NCBI GenBank assembly: GCA_029212405.1
Contig: JARGNR010000033.1
Location: forward strand, 1 to 63,365
Direction of reading: 5' to 3'
DNA from: Saprospiraceae bacterium
GTDB lineage: Bacteria; Bacteroidota; Bacteroidia; Chitinophagales; Saprospiraceae
DNA: 63,365 nt
The position numbers were made by a program, and so were the translations under genes. Each line of letters starts with the position of its first letter. Positions within the stretch are counted from its first letter, which is position 1. Below the pieces are notes generated by a model that made no database searches, was not told where the DNA came from, and saw only the letters and a list, made by a program, of their open reading frames with translations. Positions 37,153 through 47,157 of this stretch are shown in pieces.

Positions 37153-38241
37153 ATGACAGATCATAACTACGCCAGCTTGTTATTAGACTATTGTCTAGAA
37201 ATAAAGGAAAAGGACAGGTTGTATATCAAAAGTACAACATTGGCAGAGCCTTTACTTAGAGAATTATTCAGACAAGGTACTCAGCGAGGCGCGAATATTG
37301 TCATTGATATGGGGTTCAGTGGGCAGAATAAAATTTTTATGGATCATGCAAATGAAAACCAGTTAAATTTTGTTTCTCCAAATTTTCATGAAGCAATGCA
37401 TCACTACGATGCATATTTAGTGATTAGGGCACCATTTAATTTGCGAGAAGATCAAAATATTGACCCCGCGAAACGAAAGGCTAGATCACTGGCATTAAAG
37501 GAGCTGAATCAAGCGTACTTTACTAGAACAGCGAACGGAGAGTTGGCAAGAACACTTTGTCAATATCCTACACAGGCAAGTGCTCAGGAGGCGGGAATGA
37601 GTCTAGAAGAATACAGGCAATTTGTTTTTAAGGCATGTAATTTGGACAAACCAGATCCTAAAAAAGCATGGCTAGAGGTACGTGAAAAACAACAGTCCAT
37701 CGTTGACCATTTGAATACCGTGGATAAAGTGAGGTACGTAGGAAAAGGTACGGATATTTCTTTTTCTGTGAAAGGTCGGACCTGGATGAATTCAGATGGA
37801 CGTACAAATATGCCTTCAGGGGAAGTATTTACTGGGCCTATTGAAGATTCTGTCAATGGTCATGTCTATTTTGCGTATCCATCGATCTATATGGGTACAG
37901 AAGTTCAAGGTATCCACTTGGAGGTTAAAGATGGAAATGTGATCAAATGGAGTGCAGAAAAGGGAGGTGAAATTCTGAATCAGGTCTTTGATACGGAAGG
38001 AGCAAGAAGGTTTGGAGAAGTAGCCATTGGTACCAATTATAGTATCCAAAAACCAACAAAAAACATTCTGTTTGACGAAAAAATTGGAGGCACCATTCAC
38101 ATGGCTGTTGGTCAATCGTACAAACAAACTGGAGGAACAAACCAATCACCAATTCATTGGGATATGATTGCCGAAATGAAGGATGGCGGCCAGATATATA
38201 CAGATGGCACGTTGATTTACGAGAATGGTTTTTTCTTATAA
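37153..38241 (+). CDS. M29-family aminopeptidase
   Basis: A cytoplasmic metallo-aminopeptidase of 362 residues. The family segment TWMNSDGRTNMPSGEVFTGP carries the metal-binding Glu in GEVFTGP, and a later KIGGTIHMAVGQSY plus QSPIHWDMI segment supplies the histidine/aspartate ligands (thermophilic aminopeptidase T-like). It removes N-terminal residues from peptides. It is between secA and a dehydrogenase with short gaps; no functional link to SecA is evident beyond position. Confidence 0.92.
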   Translation: MTDHNYASLLLDYCLEIKEKDRLYIKSTTLAEPLLRELFRQGTQRGANIVIDMGFSGQNKIFMDHANENQLNFVSPNFHEAMHHYDAYLVIRAPFNLREDQNIDPAKRKARSLALKELNQAYFTRTANGELARTLCQYPTQASAQEAGMSLEEYRQFVFKACNLDKPDPKKAWLEVREKQQSIVDHLNTVDKVRYVGKGTDISFSVKGRTWMNSDGRTNMPSGEVFTGPIEDSVNGHVYFAYPSIYMGTEVQGIHLEVKDGNVIKWSAEKGGEILNQVFDTEGARRFGEVAIGTNYSIQKPTKNILFDEKIGGTIHMAVGQSYKQTGGTNQSPIHWDMIAEMKDGGQIYTDGTLIYENGFFL

Positions 38242-38267
38242 TTTTCAGATAAAACGATATTGTTTCT

Positions 38268-39203
38268 ATGGTTAGAGCTTTGGTAACGGATTACGTTCAT
38301 CCTCTTCTTATTGATGGTTTGAAAGAACGAGGATATGAGGTAGACTACAATACGAATGTAAACATGGACACGCTTCCAGAAGTAATCCACAGGTATACAC
38401 TTGTTGTAATCAACAGCAAAATTAGGATGTTCAAAGACATTATCGATTTAGCACCTATGCTGAAGTTTATTTGCAGATTAGGCTCAGGTCTTGAAATAAT
38501 AGATTTAGAATATGCAGCTAAGAAAAACATTCAGGTTATCAATACTCCTACAGGAAATAACAATGCAGTTGCAGAACATGCAATGGGGATGTTGTTGGCA
38601 TTGGCGAATAATCTCATTAGGGCAGATAGAGAGGTAAGACAGTTTCAATGGAACAGGGAGAAGAATAGAGGGTGGGAACTCAAAGGGAAAACGTTAGGAA
38701 TAATTGGATTTGGGCATACGGGAAGTCAGTTTGCAAAAAAATTGTCGTCATGGGAACTAAACATTCTTTCTTATGATAAATATCGAAGCGAATATGGTCC
38801 AGAATGGGATTTTGTGGACAAAGTTGCTCTAGAAGACATTTTAAATAAATCGGATGTTATTTCTTTACACTTACCAATGACCGAGGAAACGCGAAACTTC
38901 GTTGATTGGGATTTTATCAATCGATGTAAAGACAAGGTGATAATCTTAAATACTTCTAGGGGAAAAGTTGTAAAAACTCTTGATTTAGTGGAAGCTTTAG
39001 AAGAGGGGAGAGTTGGAGGAGCTTGTTTGGATGTATTTGAAAATGAAAAACCACACACTTATTCTCATAGTGAGACCAATACTTATACAAGGCTAAATTC
39101 TATGGAAAATGTCGTTTTAAGTCCGCATATTGCTGGATGGACATTTGAATCATTGGAAAAAATTGCACAAGTGACGTTAAATAAAATTGATTTTGCCATA
39201 TAG
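38268..39203 (+). CDS. D-2-hydroxyacid dehydrogenase (phosphoglycerate dehydrogenase-like)
   Basis: An NAD-dependent oxidoreductase of 311 residues. The Rossmann motif is GKTLGIIGFGHTGSQFAKKL. The catalytic residues appear in order as Arg in NTSRGKVV, Glu in DVFENEK and His in LSPHIAGWT. It lacks the ACT regulatory domain of long SerA proteins, so either serine synthesis or another 2-hydroxyacid is possible. It starts 26 bp after the aminopeptidase stop, so probably the same transcript. Confidence 0.9.
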   Translation: MVRALVTDYVHPLLIDGLKERGYEVDYNTNVNMDTLPEVIHRYTLVVINSKIRMFKDIIDLAPMLKFICRLGSGLEIIDLEYAAKKNIQVINTPTGNNNAVAEHAMGMLLALANNLIRADREVRQFQWNREKNRGWELKGKTLGIIGFGHTGSQFAKKLSSWELNILSYDKYRSEYGPEWDFVDKVALEDILNKSDVISLHLPMTEETRNFVDWDFINRCKDKVIILNTSRGKVVKTLDLVEALEEGRVGGACLDVFENEKPHTYSHSETNTYTRLNSMENVVLSPHIAGWTFESLEKIAQVTLNKIDFAI

Positions 39204-39354
39204 TTTTTTAAGAAGACACTTTGGAGTGAAATTTTATTTTGTAACTATATCTTATTTGCGTAACATTGTGCCTTTGTTAATAATCTCTTAAATATTAGAG
39301 AGGTATAGGTCAAAAATTTGTCCTATTTTGATGCTTTATTAAACTATTTATAAT

Positions 39355-42300
39355 ATGAAAAGAATTCTACTATTCTTTGTGCTGTCCTGTGTTTCTATTA
39401 CGGGTATTATCGCACAAACATCTCTAGAAGGTAAAGTAACGGATGCAGCCACAGGGGAATCAATCCTTTTTGGAACTGTAGCGCTCTACAAAAATGATGT
39501 TCTCATCACAGGTGTAGAAACAGATTTGGATGGAAATTATTTTTTCTCCGACATCGATCCTGGAACGTATGACATTGAAGCAAGTTATATTGGATATACT
39601 CCACAACGACAAGTTTCTGTTGTAGTGAAAGCCGGTAGAACAAATAGATTGGACTTTAATCTTTCTGAAGGTGTTCTTATGGATGCTGTAGAGATTGTAG
39701 AGTATAAAGTTCCATTGATTGAGATTGACAATACAACCAGTGGTGCAACTGTGACTGCTGAAGCGATTCGATCCCTTCCTACAAAGAGTATTAATGCCAT
39801 TGCAGCAACTACGGCAGGTATATCTTCGACAGATGGTGGAGCCATTTCTATTAGAGGATCTAGAACAGATGCGACAGTATACTATGTAGATGGTGTAAGA
39901 GTTTCTGGTTTGATCCCACAATCAGAGATTGATCAGATGCAGGTAATAACAGGTGGTGTAGAAGCAAAATATGGAGATTTAGTAGGAGGAGCGATATCCT
40001 TGACTTCAAAAGGTCCATCATCCAAACTATCAGGACAAGCAGAAGTAGAAACTTCAGAATATTTAGATGGATATGGATATAACTTACTTACAGCAAGTTT
40101 GAGTGGTCCAATATTAAAAAACAGCAAAGGAGAGTCCATCTTAGGATATAGAATTGCGACTCAATATAGAACCATTGCTGACAATTCTCCATTTCCTGGT
40201 GGAGTTTATAGAGCTTCAGAATCATTAATCAATCAATTAGAAGCAAATCCAACGTTAACAATTGGAGACTCTCCATTTGCAAGTTTCGAAGACATTACAG
40301 ATGTCGGGGAAAGACTAAAAGCAAGACCAAACGAAACCAATGAAGATTTAAACATCACAGGTAAAATTGATGCGAGAATTTCAGATAATATTGATATTAC
40401 ATTATCAGGTACTTTTGATAATGCAACAAATCGATTTACACCGAGTACTGCTTGGTCCATGTTGAACTGGACAAGAAACCCGTATTCTTACACGAATGGA
40501 TATAGAGGAAACTTCAGATTCAGACACAAGTTGGGAAGACAGGGTATGTCAAATTCAGATGCCACGGATGAAGAAAAAGCAGCAAGGAGTTCTTCTATAA
40601 GAAACTTGTATTATACCCTTCAGGGATCATTTGAAAGAAGACAAAATAGAACGGAAGATCCGATCCACAAAGACAATTTCTTTAATTATGGATATTTTGG
40701 AAATACAGCTTTAGACTGGAGAGTTAATAATGGTCAAATACTTGATACGGCTACTTATGCAGGAAATAGCTATGTTGAATTGTTTCCAGGGTTCTTTTTC
40801 GGACACTTAGGATATGCAGAAGTAGAAGGAGAATATGTTCCTGATGAAAGTATTAACCCAGTACTTGCTTCATACAATGATAGAAATGGTTTTTATTCAC
40901 CGGAGACAGCAAGTGCTTGGGATTTATACAATAACGTAGGTAGAGTATATAATAACTATGGAAGAGGTGAAAATGATATTTTATCAATTAACGTAACAAG
41001 TGGATTCGACTTTTTGCCTGGTGGATCCAAAAAAGGTAGACACAGTATTCAGTTTGGATTTTTGTATGAACAAAGAACCAATAGAAACTGGAATATTGCA
41101 CCTGTAGGATTATGGGATTTGGCAAGAATATCTATTAATAACCACATCGCCGGTATTGATGGAAATAATGTCGTAGGTATCGATTCCATAACAACACAGA
41201 ATGGAGTTGAATATTTTGATGTTTACGCTCCAGCAATTAATACGGATTCAGATAACAAGTTTTACAAGTCTGTCAGAGAGTTGACAGGAAATGAATTGAT
41301 TGATTATGTCAATGTGGATGGATTGAATCCAAACGATTTGAGATTGGATATGTTTTCTGCAGGAGAATTGAATGACCAAGGATTGATCAACTATTATGGG
41401 TATGATTACTTGGGTAATAAATTGACAGGAAATGTTCAATTTGAAGATTTCTTTACCAGTAAGGATGCGGATGGCGTTCGATCGTTTGTATCGCCAGCAT
41501 TTAACCCGATATACGGAGCAGCATACATTCAAGATAAATTTTCATTCAGAGACATCATATTTAGAGTTGGTGTCAGAATGGATTATTATGATGCGAACAC
41601 GAAAGTGTTGAAAGACCCATATTCATTATATGAAATTGAGTCAGCAGTTGAGTTTTTTGACAGAACAGGATTAGAACAGCCAGGAACAGTTCCAGATGAT
41701 TATAAAGTATATGTAGAAGGAGAAGGATCACAGACGGTCATTGGATATAGAGATGGAGACAATTGGTTCTTACCAGACGGTACAGCGGTATCAGGAGGAA
41801 ATGTAATCTTTGGTGGTGGATTGGTAAACCCATCAATCAAAAACCCAGATGCACCATCAATAAAGAGAGAAGAGTTTGATGTAAATCGTTCATTTAAAGA
41901 TTATGAACCACAGTTGAATGTAATGCCAAGATTGGCCTTTTCATTTCCAATTTCTGATGAAGCAGGTTTCTTTGCACACTATGATGTATTGTATCAAAGA
42001 CCTACATCAAACACAATTCAGACTCCAGTAGGTTATTACTATTTTGAAAGAGCTGCAGGATCATTATTCAACAACCCAGATTTAAGACCTGTAAGAACAA
42101 TTGACTACGAGGTAGGGTTCCAACAAAAATTGACAAACTCTTCTGCATTGAAGATTTCTGCTTACTATAAAGAGCAAAAAGATCTTATTCAGAGTAGAGT
42201 ATATTCATTTTTACCAGCACCAGTAAATAGATATGAGTCATATGGTAATTTGGATTTTGCCACAACAAAAGGATTCTCATTTACTTATGATAGAAGAAGA

Positions 42301-42963
42301 ACATCCAATTTGGAGTTAACGGCAACGTATACAATGCAGTTTGCTGATGGATCAGGATCAGATGCCAATTCTTCTAGAGGTATTAATAACAGAGGTATTA
42401 TTAGAAACTTGATTCCACTTTCATTTGATGAAAGACACAGAATAACTGCTGTTTTGGATTATAGATATGGTAGTGGAGCGAAATATAACGGTCCAACGAT
42501 TGGAGATTTACAAATATTCGCAAACACTGGGTTGAATTTCAATCTTGCGGCTGTTTCAGGAAGACCTTACACGAGAAGAGATGTAGTTAGACAATTTGGA
42601 GGGGCAGGATTCAAAGGAGCTATCAACGGCTCAAGACTACCATGGACATTTAATGTGGATATGAGATTGGATAAGAGATTTGACGTCAAAGTTTCTGATA
42701 CTAGAACAATGTCTTTCAATGCTTACCTAAGAGTTCAGAATTTATTTGATATCAGAAACGTAAGAAATGTATTCAGCTTTACTGGAGACCCGGAGGATGA
42801 TGGATATTTAATTTCAAACTTTGGTACAGATAGAGTTGATCAGATAGCAAGTCAAAATAGAAACACAGAATCTTTCTTAGCAGCCTATAACTGGAGGCTA
42901 GATTCTTTCGCGAATTTCACATTACCAAGAAGAATTTACTTGGGAATGATCATGGACTTCTAA
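39355..42963 (+). CDS. TonB-dependent receptor with N-terminal carboxypeptidase-like domain
   Basis: An outer-membrane protein of 1202 residues. Signal peptide to about IIAQTS; a CarbopepD_reg-like domain at about 22-100 (LEGKVTDAATGESILFGTVAL); a plug domain at about 115-235 (AISIRGSRTDATVYYVDGVRV); the rest is a beta-barrel rich in alternating aromatic strands, ending in Phe (RRIYLGMIMDF). It takes up a ligand using TonB energy; which ligand is not shown, and there is no SusD partner. It heads a three-gene operon with a 1358-residue secreted protein and a PorV/PorQ-like protein. Arg is encoded almost only by AGA, suggesting high expression. Confidence 0.94.
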   Translation: MKRILLFFVLSCVSITGIIAQTSLEGKVTDAATGESILFGTVALYKNDVLITGVETDLDGNYFFSDIDPGTYDIEASYIGYTPQRQVSVVVKAGRTNRLDFNLSEGVLMDAVEIVEYKVPLIEIDNTTSGATVTAEAIRSLPTKSINAIAATTAGISSTDGGAISIRGSRTDATVYYVDGVRVSGLIPQSEIDQMQVITGGVEAKYGDLVGGAISLTSKGPSSKLSGQAEVETSEYLDGYGYNLLTASLSGPILKNSKGESILGYRIATQYRTIADNSPFPGGVYRASESLINQLEANPTLTIGDSPFASFEDITDVGERLKARPNETNEDLNITGKIDARISDNIDITLSGTFDNATNRFTPSTAWSMLNWTRNPYSYTNGYRGNFRFRHKLGRQGMSNSDATDEEKAARSSSIRNLYYTLQGSFERRQNRTEDPIHKDNFFNYGYFGNTALDWRVNNGQILDTATYAGNSYVELFPGFFFGHLGYAEVEGEYVPDESINPVLASYNDRNGFYSPETASAWDLYNNVGRVYNNYGRGENDILSINVTSGFDFLPGGSKKGRHSIQFGFLYEQRTNRNWNIAPVGLWDLARISINNHIAGIDGNNVVGIDSITTQNGVEYFDVYAPAINTDSDNKFYKSVRELTGNELIDYVNVDGLNPNDLRLDMFSAGELNDQGLINYYGYDYLGNKLTGNVQFEDFFTSKDADGVRSFVSPAFNPIYGAAYIQDKFSFRDIIFRVGVRMDYYDANTKVLKDPYSLYEIESAVEFFDRTGLEQPGTVPDDYKVYVEGEGSQTVIGYRDGDNWFLPDGTAVSGGNVIFGGGLVNPSIKNPDAPSIKREEFDVNRSFKDYEPQLNVMPRLAFSFPISDEAGFFAHYDVLYQRPTSNTIQTPVGYYYFERAAGSLFNNPDLRPVRTIDYEVGFQQKLTNSSALKISAYYKEQKDLIQSRVYSFLPAPVNRYESYGNLDFATTKGFSFTYDRRRTSNLELTATYTMQFADGSGSDANSSRGINNRGIIRNLIPLSFDERHRITAVLDYRYGSGAKYNGPTIGDLQIFANTGLNFNLAAVSGRPYTRRDVVRQFGGAGFKGAINGSRLPWTFNVDMRLDKRFDVKVSDTRTMSFNAYLRVQNLFDIRNVRNVFSFTGDPEDDGYLISNFGTDRVDQIASQNRNTESFLAAYNWRLDSFANFTLPRRIYLGMIMDF

Positions 42964-43015
42964 TTTAAAAATAAGAAAATTAAGATTATAAAGATTTTTA
43001 TCTCAAACTATAGAT

Positions 43016-46000
43016 ATGAAAATTAAAACTAAAATATTAGCCTTTATCGTGTTGTTTTTTGCAGTGTCTTCTCTTGAAGCAAGAGTAGATCCTGAAAAGC
43101 TACAAAAAATGAAGGACCGTGTAGAATTAGCCGGTACTAGAATGGATTGTCAGCCTGCACAATCTCAATACGATCTTGAAATAAACAACGTTCGAGCGAG
43201 ATTGCTAACAGGTGGAGATGTTTGGTGGGATCTTCAAGAAGGAAGATACATTGTACCAAAGCCTGCTCCTGGATTTCCTGAAGTATCTTCCATTTTTGCA
43301 GGAGGTGTATGGATAGGTGGAGTTGACCCTAATGGATCATTAAAACTTGCAGGGGTAACTTACAGACAGGGAAATGCAACGGATTTTTATGCAGGACCTT
43401 TGGATGAAAATGGAGAAACAGACCTTGATGCATGTGAAGACTGGGATGATTTTTTCATTGTAAAAGGAGACAATATCTTAAGACATATTGCAGAATATGA
43501 TGCAAGTGTAAGAAATGGAAGCCCTCTGTCTTGTGATTCAATTCCTGATGATGTTAAATACTGGCCAGGAAAAGGAAACCCATTCTTTAATGAGAAGTTC
43601 GATTTCCCATTACCAGATCAAAATCTTGGAAATTTCTGGGATGAGGATGGAGATGGAAACTATAACCCATGTAATGGAGATTTCCCCGTTATTGATATTA
43701 GAGATTGTGAACCTGATAATAGAAAAGAAGCAAGAGAGTTGTTGCCAGATGAAATGGTATTTTGGGTGTACAACGATAACGGAGGGCCCCACAGGTTAAG
43801 TCAAGCGACGGCAATTCAAATGGAAGTACAAGTACAAGCCTTTGCATATGCAACAAATGACGAGATCAATGATATGACATTCTACAGATTTAAATTGATC
43901 AACAAAGCGACAGATGACATTAGAGATTGTTATTTCGCTATGTGGGTGGATGCTGATTTAGGATGTTCAGAAGATGATTATATTGGTTGTGATGTAGGAA
44001 GAAGTTTGGGATATGTATATAATGAAGATGCTGCAGATGGTAGCCCTGGAACAAGTTGTCCCGGTGGTGTAGAAACATATGGCTTGGATGTTCCAATTTT
44101 GGGTGTTGATTATTTTAGAGGACCAAGAGGACCAAAAATCTTTTGTGGTGAGAATCCAGATGGTACACCTATTCTTTGTGATCCTCCTCCAGGAACTGGA
44201 GAACAAGATACATTGGTAGAGTTAGGAATGACTTCTTTCTTATATCAAAATAGAGGAGTAAGTAATCCTCCTGAAGCAACTCAAGATCCAGATATTGATT
44301 TTGAATTTTACAACATCCTTAGAGGACAATGGAAAGATGGAACAGCGGTTACTTTTGGTAATTCTGGTTTTGATCCAGCTTCAACGGATTCAATTAGATA
44401 TGTCTTCCCAGATCCACCAAATGATGAGACTGGTTGGTCAATGTGTACAGCGGATCTTCCATTTGATGATAGAAGAACAGTACAAGCTACTGGACCTCTT
44501 TTACTACAACCGGGTGCAAAAAATGAGTTGATCATTGGTGCAGTATTTGTTCCAAATATTGATTACCCATGTCCAGATATCTCAAGATTACAGTTTGCTG
44601 ATGATTTGGCACAAGCGTTATTTGATAATTGTTTTGATATTACTGATGGACCAGATGCACCGGATATGTTTGCAGTAGAATTGGACAGACAGTTGATTTT
44701 GGTCTTATCGAACGATACATTAATAATCGAGTCTAATAATGCTAAAGAAGAGTATTCAGAAAAGGATTTACAAGCGCCAATTGGGGTTGAAGATTCTTTA
44801 TATAGATTTGAAGGGTATAAAATTTACCAACTTGCTAATCCAAATGTTACCGTACAAGAATTGGACAATATTGATCAAGCAAGATTGATTCGACAAGTAG
44901 ATGTAAAAAATGGGGTAGATGAAATATACAATTGGATACAATTACCAAACCCAGATCCTAGTCCAAGTGCACTTCCAAATGTTTTTGTTCCAGAAAGACA
45001 AGTAGCTGGAGGAGACAAAGGAATTTCTCATTCATTTAATGTAACGATTGATCAATTTGCAAATACAGATAGAGTTTTAGTAAATCACAAGAATTACTAT
45101 TATACCGTATTGGCATATGGATATAACAATTATGCACAATTTGACCCGATTAATCAACTTGGTCAGAAAAAATCATATTTGGAAGGAAGGAGAAATGTGA
45201 GAACATATACCTTCACGCCAAGACCTATTGTGTACCAAGAATTACAGACCGCCTATGGACAAGAGGCCCCAGTAACAAGAATTGAAGGTATTGGTACAGG
45301 GTTCAATGCGCTAGATATGGCAGACGGTGAAGCTGAGACTATTTTGGATGGTTCATTCGATGGTATCATCACATATAAGTCTGGAAATGGACCGATTAAC
45401 CCTAAGGTGATTGACCCATTAAATATCAAAAATGCACAATATCGTTTGGAAATTGTAGGAGAATATGAAGATGCTTCAAGTAAATTGTCAATCGCAGAAG
45501 GTGCTCGATGGAACTTAACAAACTTGACCACCTCTCAGGTAATTGCTTCTGAAAAAACAATTGAAGAGATAAACGAACAAATAATTTACGGTGAAGGATT
45601 TTCAATCTCTGTAAATCAAGTTGGTGAACCAGGAGATATGTTTAATGATGACAATGGTGCAATTGCGCAATCATTCGAATATGCTGATGACACAGAAACG
45701 AATTGGTGGAATGCTGTACCGGCATTTGATGGGGTAGAAATTGTTGTCGATGAAGAGGAGGATCAATCTATATTTGTTTTTCCATTTGTTGATTTGGAAG
45801 ATGAAGATGATCCAGATAATGCACTATCCAGAATAGACAATGGATTCTTTATCCCTATGAAGTCAGCACGTTGGAGAGGAGCAGATGTGGGTTATATTAC
45901 ACCAGCATGGAAAGAAAATCAAGGATTTGCAATAGCACAAAACAAACTTCGATTAAAGCATCTTAACAATGTTGATATTGTATTTACTTCAGATAAATCA

Positions 46001-47092
46001 AAATGGAGTAAGTGTATAGTGGTAGAGACGGCTGTTCCAGATTATTTACAAGCAGGTTTAGCTACAATTGACAGTAGAGATCAATTCGAATTGAGAGCTT
46101 CCCCTTCTATTGATGAAAATGGAAATCAAATTGAGGGAGAGGGTATGAGTTATTTCCCTGGATATGCTATTGATGTAGAAACAGGAGAAAGGTTAAATAT
46201 ATTCTTTGGAGAGAACTCCATCTATAGAACTGAAAATGACACGTTGATAAGTCAAGGTAGTGGACTAAATATCAATACTGGAGATATTGGAGCGGATATG
46301 ATTTGGAACCCAAGTACAGACATCTTTACAGCAGGAACATTTGGTGCATTTACATTAGGCTTGTATAATAGTTTGCTCGCAGGACAACACTTTATTTATG
46401 TTACAAGACAAGAGTATGATGGTTGTGAAACATTGGCCGATCAATTAGGGTCTGGTGGTTTGATTAATAAAATCAATGGCGTTTCGTTCATTACTTGGAC
46501 AGCGATTCCTACTCCTCAAGAGCCGTTATTATCTCTTGAAGAAGGCCTTATACCAAATGATTTGACGGTTAAGTTGAGAGTCACTAGCCCATTCAATAAA
46601 GAAATAAATGCACCGGATCTTAAAAACCCATCTAAGTTTGAAGCAGTAGGTGAATTGCCGGTATATGAATTTGCATTTACAGACGTGGAGGCACAAGATA
46701 TTATCGAAGAAAATTATTCAAATGCCTTGGACAATGTAAGAGTTGTACCTAATCCATATTATGCATATTCAGAATACGAGCAAGGTCAATTTGACAATGT
46801 GGTCAAAGTGACGAATTTACCAGCAAATGCTGTGGTTACAATCTATACCTTAGATGGTAAGTTCATTCAACAATTTAATAGAGCAGCAGAGCCTACGCTT
46901 AATGGTGGAATAAACCCTGCATTGACAGAGACTCAAATTGTTCCTTCGATTGAATGGAATTTGAAAAACAACAAAGGTATTCCAGTTGCTAGTGGAGTTT
47001 ATATCTTCCATATTTCAGCACCGGATCTCGGAATTGAAAAATCAGTTAAGTGGTTTGGTGTCAATAGAAGATTTGACCCAACTGGATTATAA
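43016..47092 (+). CDS. Giant exported protein of unknown function with FlgD/sorting-like C-terminal domain
   Basis: A protein of 1358 residues with a signal peptide (cleavage near SLEARVD). The N-terminal third contains many cysteines and acidic loops, including WDEDGDGNYNPCNGD near residue 208, which resembles a calcium-binding DxDxDG loop. The C-terminal 130 residues (VRVVPNPYYAYSEYE, then VTIYTLDGKFIQQF, WNLKNNKGIPVASGVYIFHI) resemble FlgD-like or T9SS sorting domains but continue into an unusual basic GVNRRFDPTGL end. It lies between the receptor (52 bp) and the PorV-like gene (65 bp), so it may be the cargo or surface partner of both. Enzymatic function: none recognised. Confidence 0.85.
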   Translation: MKIKTKILAFIVLFFAVSSLEARVDPEKLQKMKDRVELAGTRMDCQPAQSQYDLEINNVRARLLTGGDVWWDLQEGRYIVPKPAPGFPEVSSIFAGGVWIGGVDPNGSLKLAGVTYRQGNATDFYAGPLDENGETDLDACEDWDDFFIVKGDNILRHIAEYDASVRNGSPLSCDSIPDDVKYWPGKGNPFFNEKFDFPLPDQNLGNFWDEDGDGNYNPCNGDFPVIDIRDCEPDNRKEARELLPDEMVFWVYNDNGGPHRLSQATAIQMEVQVQAFAYATNDEINDMTFYRFKLINKATDDIRDCYFAMWVDADLGCSEDDYIGCDVGRSLGYVYNEDAADGSPGTSCPGGVETYGLDVPILGVDYFRGPRGPKIFCGENPDGTPILCDPPPGTGEQDTLVELGMTSFLYQNRGVSNPPEATQDPDIDFEFYNILRGQWKDGTAVTFGNSGFDPASTDSIRYVFPDPPNDETGWSMCTADLPFDDRRTVQATGPLLLQPGAKNELIIGAVFVPNIDYPCPDISRLQFADDLAQALFDNCFDITDGPDAPDMFAVELDRQLILVLSNDTLIIESNNAKEEYSEKDLQAPIGVEDSLYRFEGYKIYQLANPNVTVQELDNIDQARLIRQVDVKNGVDEIYNWIQLPNPDPSPSALPNVFVPERQVAGGDKGISHSFNVTIDQFANTDRVLVNHKNYYYTVLAYGYNNYAQFDPINQLGQKKSYLEGRRNVRTYTFTPRPIVYQELQTAYGQEAPVTRIEGIGTGFNALDMADGEAETILDGSFDGIITYKSGNGPINPKVIDPLNIKNAQYRLEIVGEYEDASSKLSIAEGARWNLTNLTTSQVIASEKTIEEINEQIIYGEGFSISVNQVGEPGDMFNDDNGAIAQSFEYADDTETNWWNAVPAFDGVEIVVDEEEDQSIFVFPFVDLEDEDDPDNALSRIDNGFFIPMKSARWRGADVGYITPAWKENQGFAIAQNKLRLKHLNNVDIVFTSDKSKWSKCIVVETAVPDYLQAGLATIDSRDQFELRASPSIDENGNQIEGEGMSYFPGYAIDVETGERLNIFFGENSIYRTENDTLISQGSGLNINTGDIGADMIWNPSTDIFTAGTFGAFTLGLYNSLLAGQHFIYVTRQEYDGCETLADQLGSGGLINKINGVSFITWTAIPTPQEPLLSLEEGLIPNDLTVKLRVTSPFNKEINAPDLKNPSKFEAVGELPVYEFAFTDVEAQDIIEENYSNALDNVRVVPNPYYAYSEYEQGQFDNVVKVTNLPANAVVTIYTLDGKFIQQFNRAAEPTLNGGINPALTETQIVPSIEWNLKNNKGIPVASGVYIFHISAPDLGIEKSVKWFGVNRRFDPTGL

Positions 47093-47115
47093 TTATTGAA
47101 TGAAAAGCCTATAGC

Positions 47116-47141
47116 TGCGGATAGATGCAAATCTATCCGCA
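47116..47141 (+). other. Intergenic stem-loop with GCAA tetraloop
   Basis: TGCGGATAGAT (47116-47126) pairs perfectly with ATCTATCCGCA (47131-47141) around a GCAA (GNRA) loop. It lies between the giant protein and the PorV-like gene. No T-run follows, so it is not a standard terminator; it may stabilise or process the mRNA and set the ratio of the two proteins. Confidence 0.6.
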
Positions 47142-47157
47142 CTAAAACATAAAACAT

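Noticed and set aside
39460-39921. 153-residue open frame on the minus strand inside the TonB receptor
   Set aside because: It is antisense to a well-supported receptor domain, has unusual Cys/Ser/Asn-rich composition, and no start context; a shadow of the real gene.
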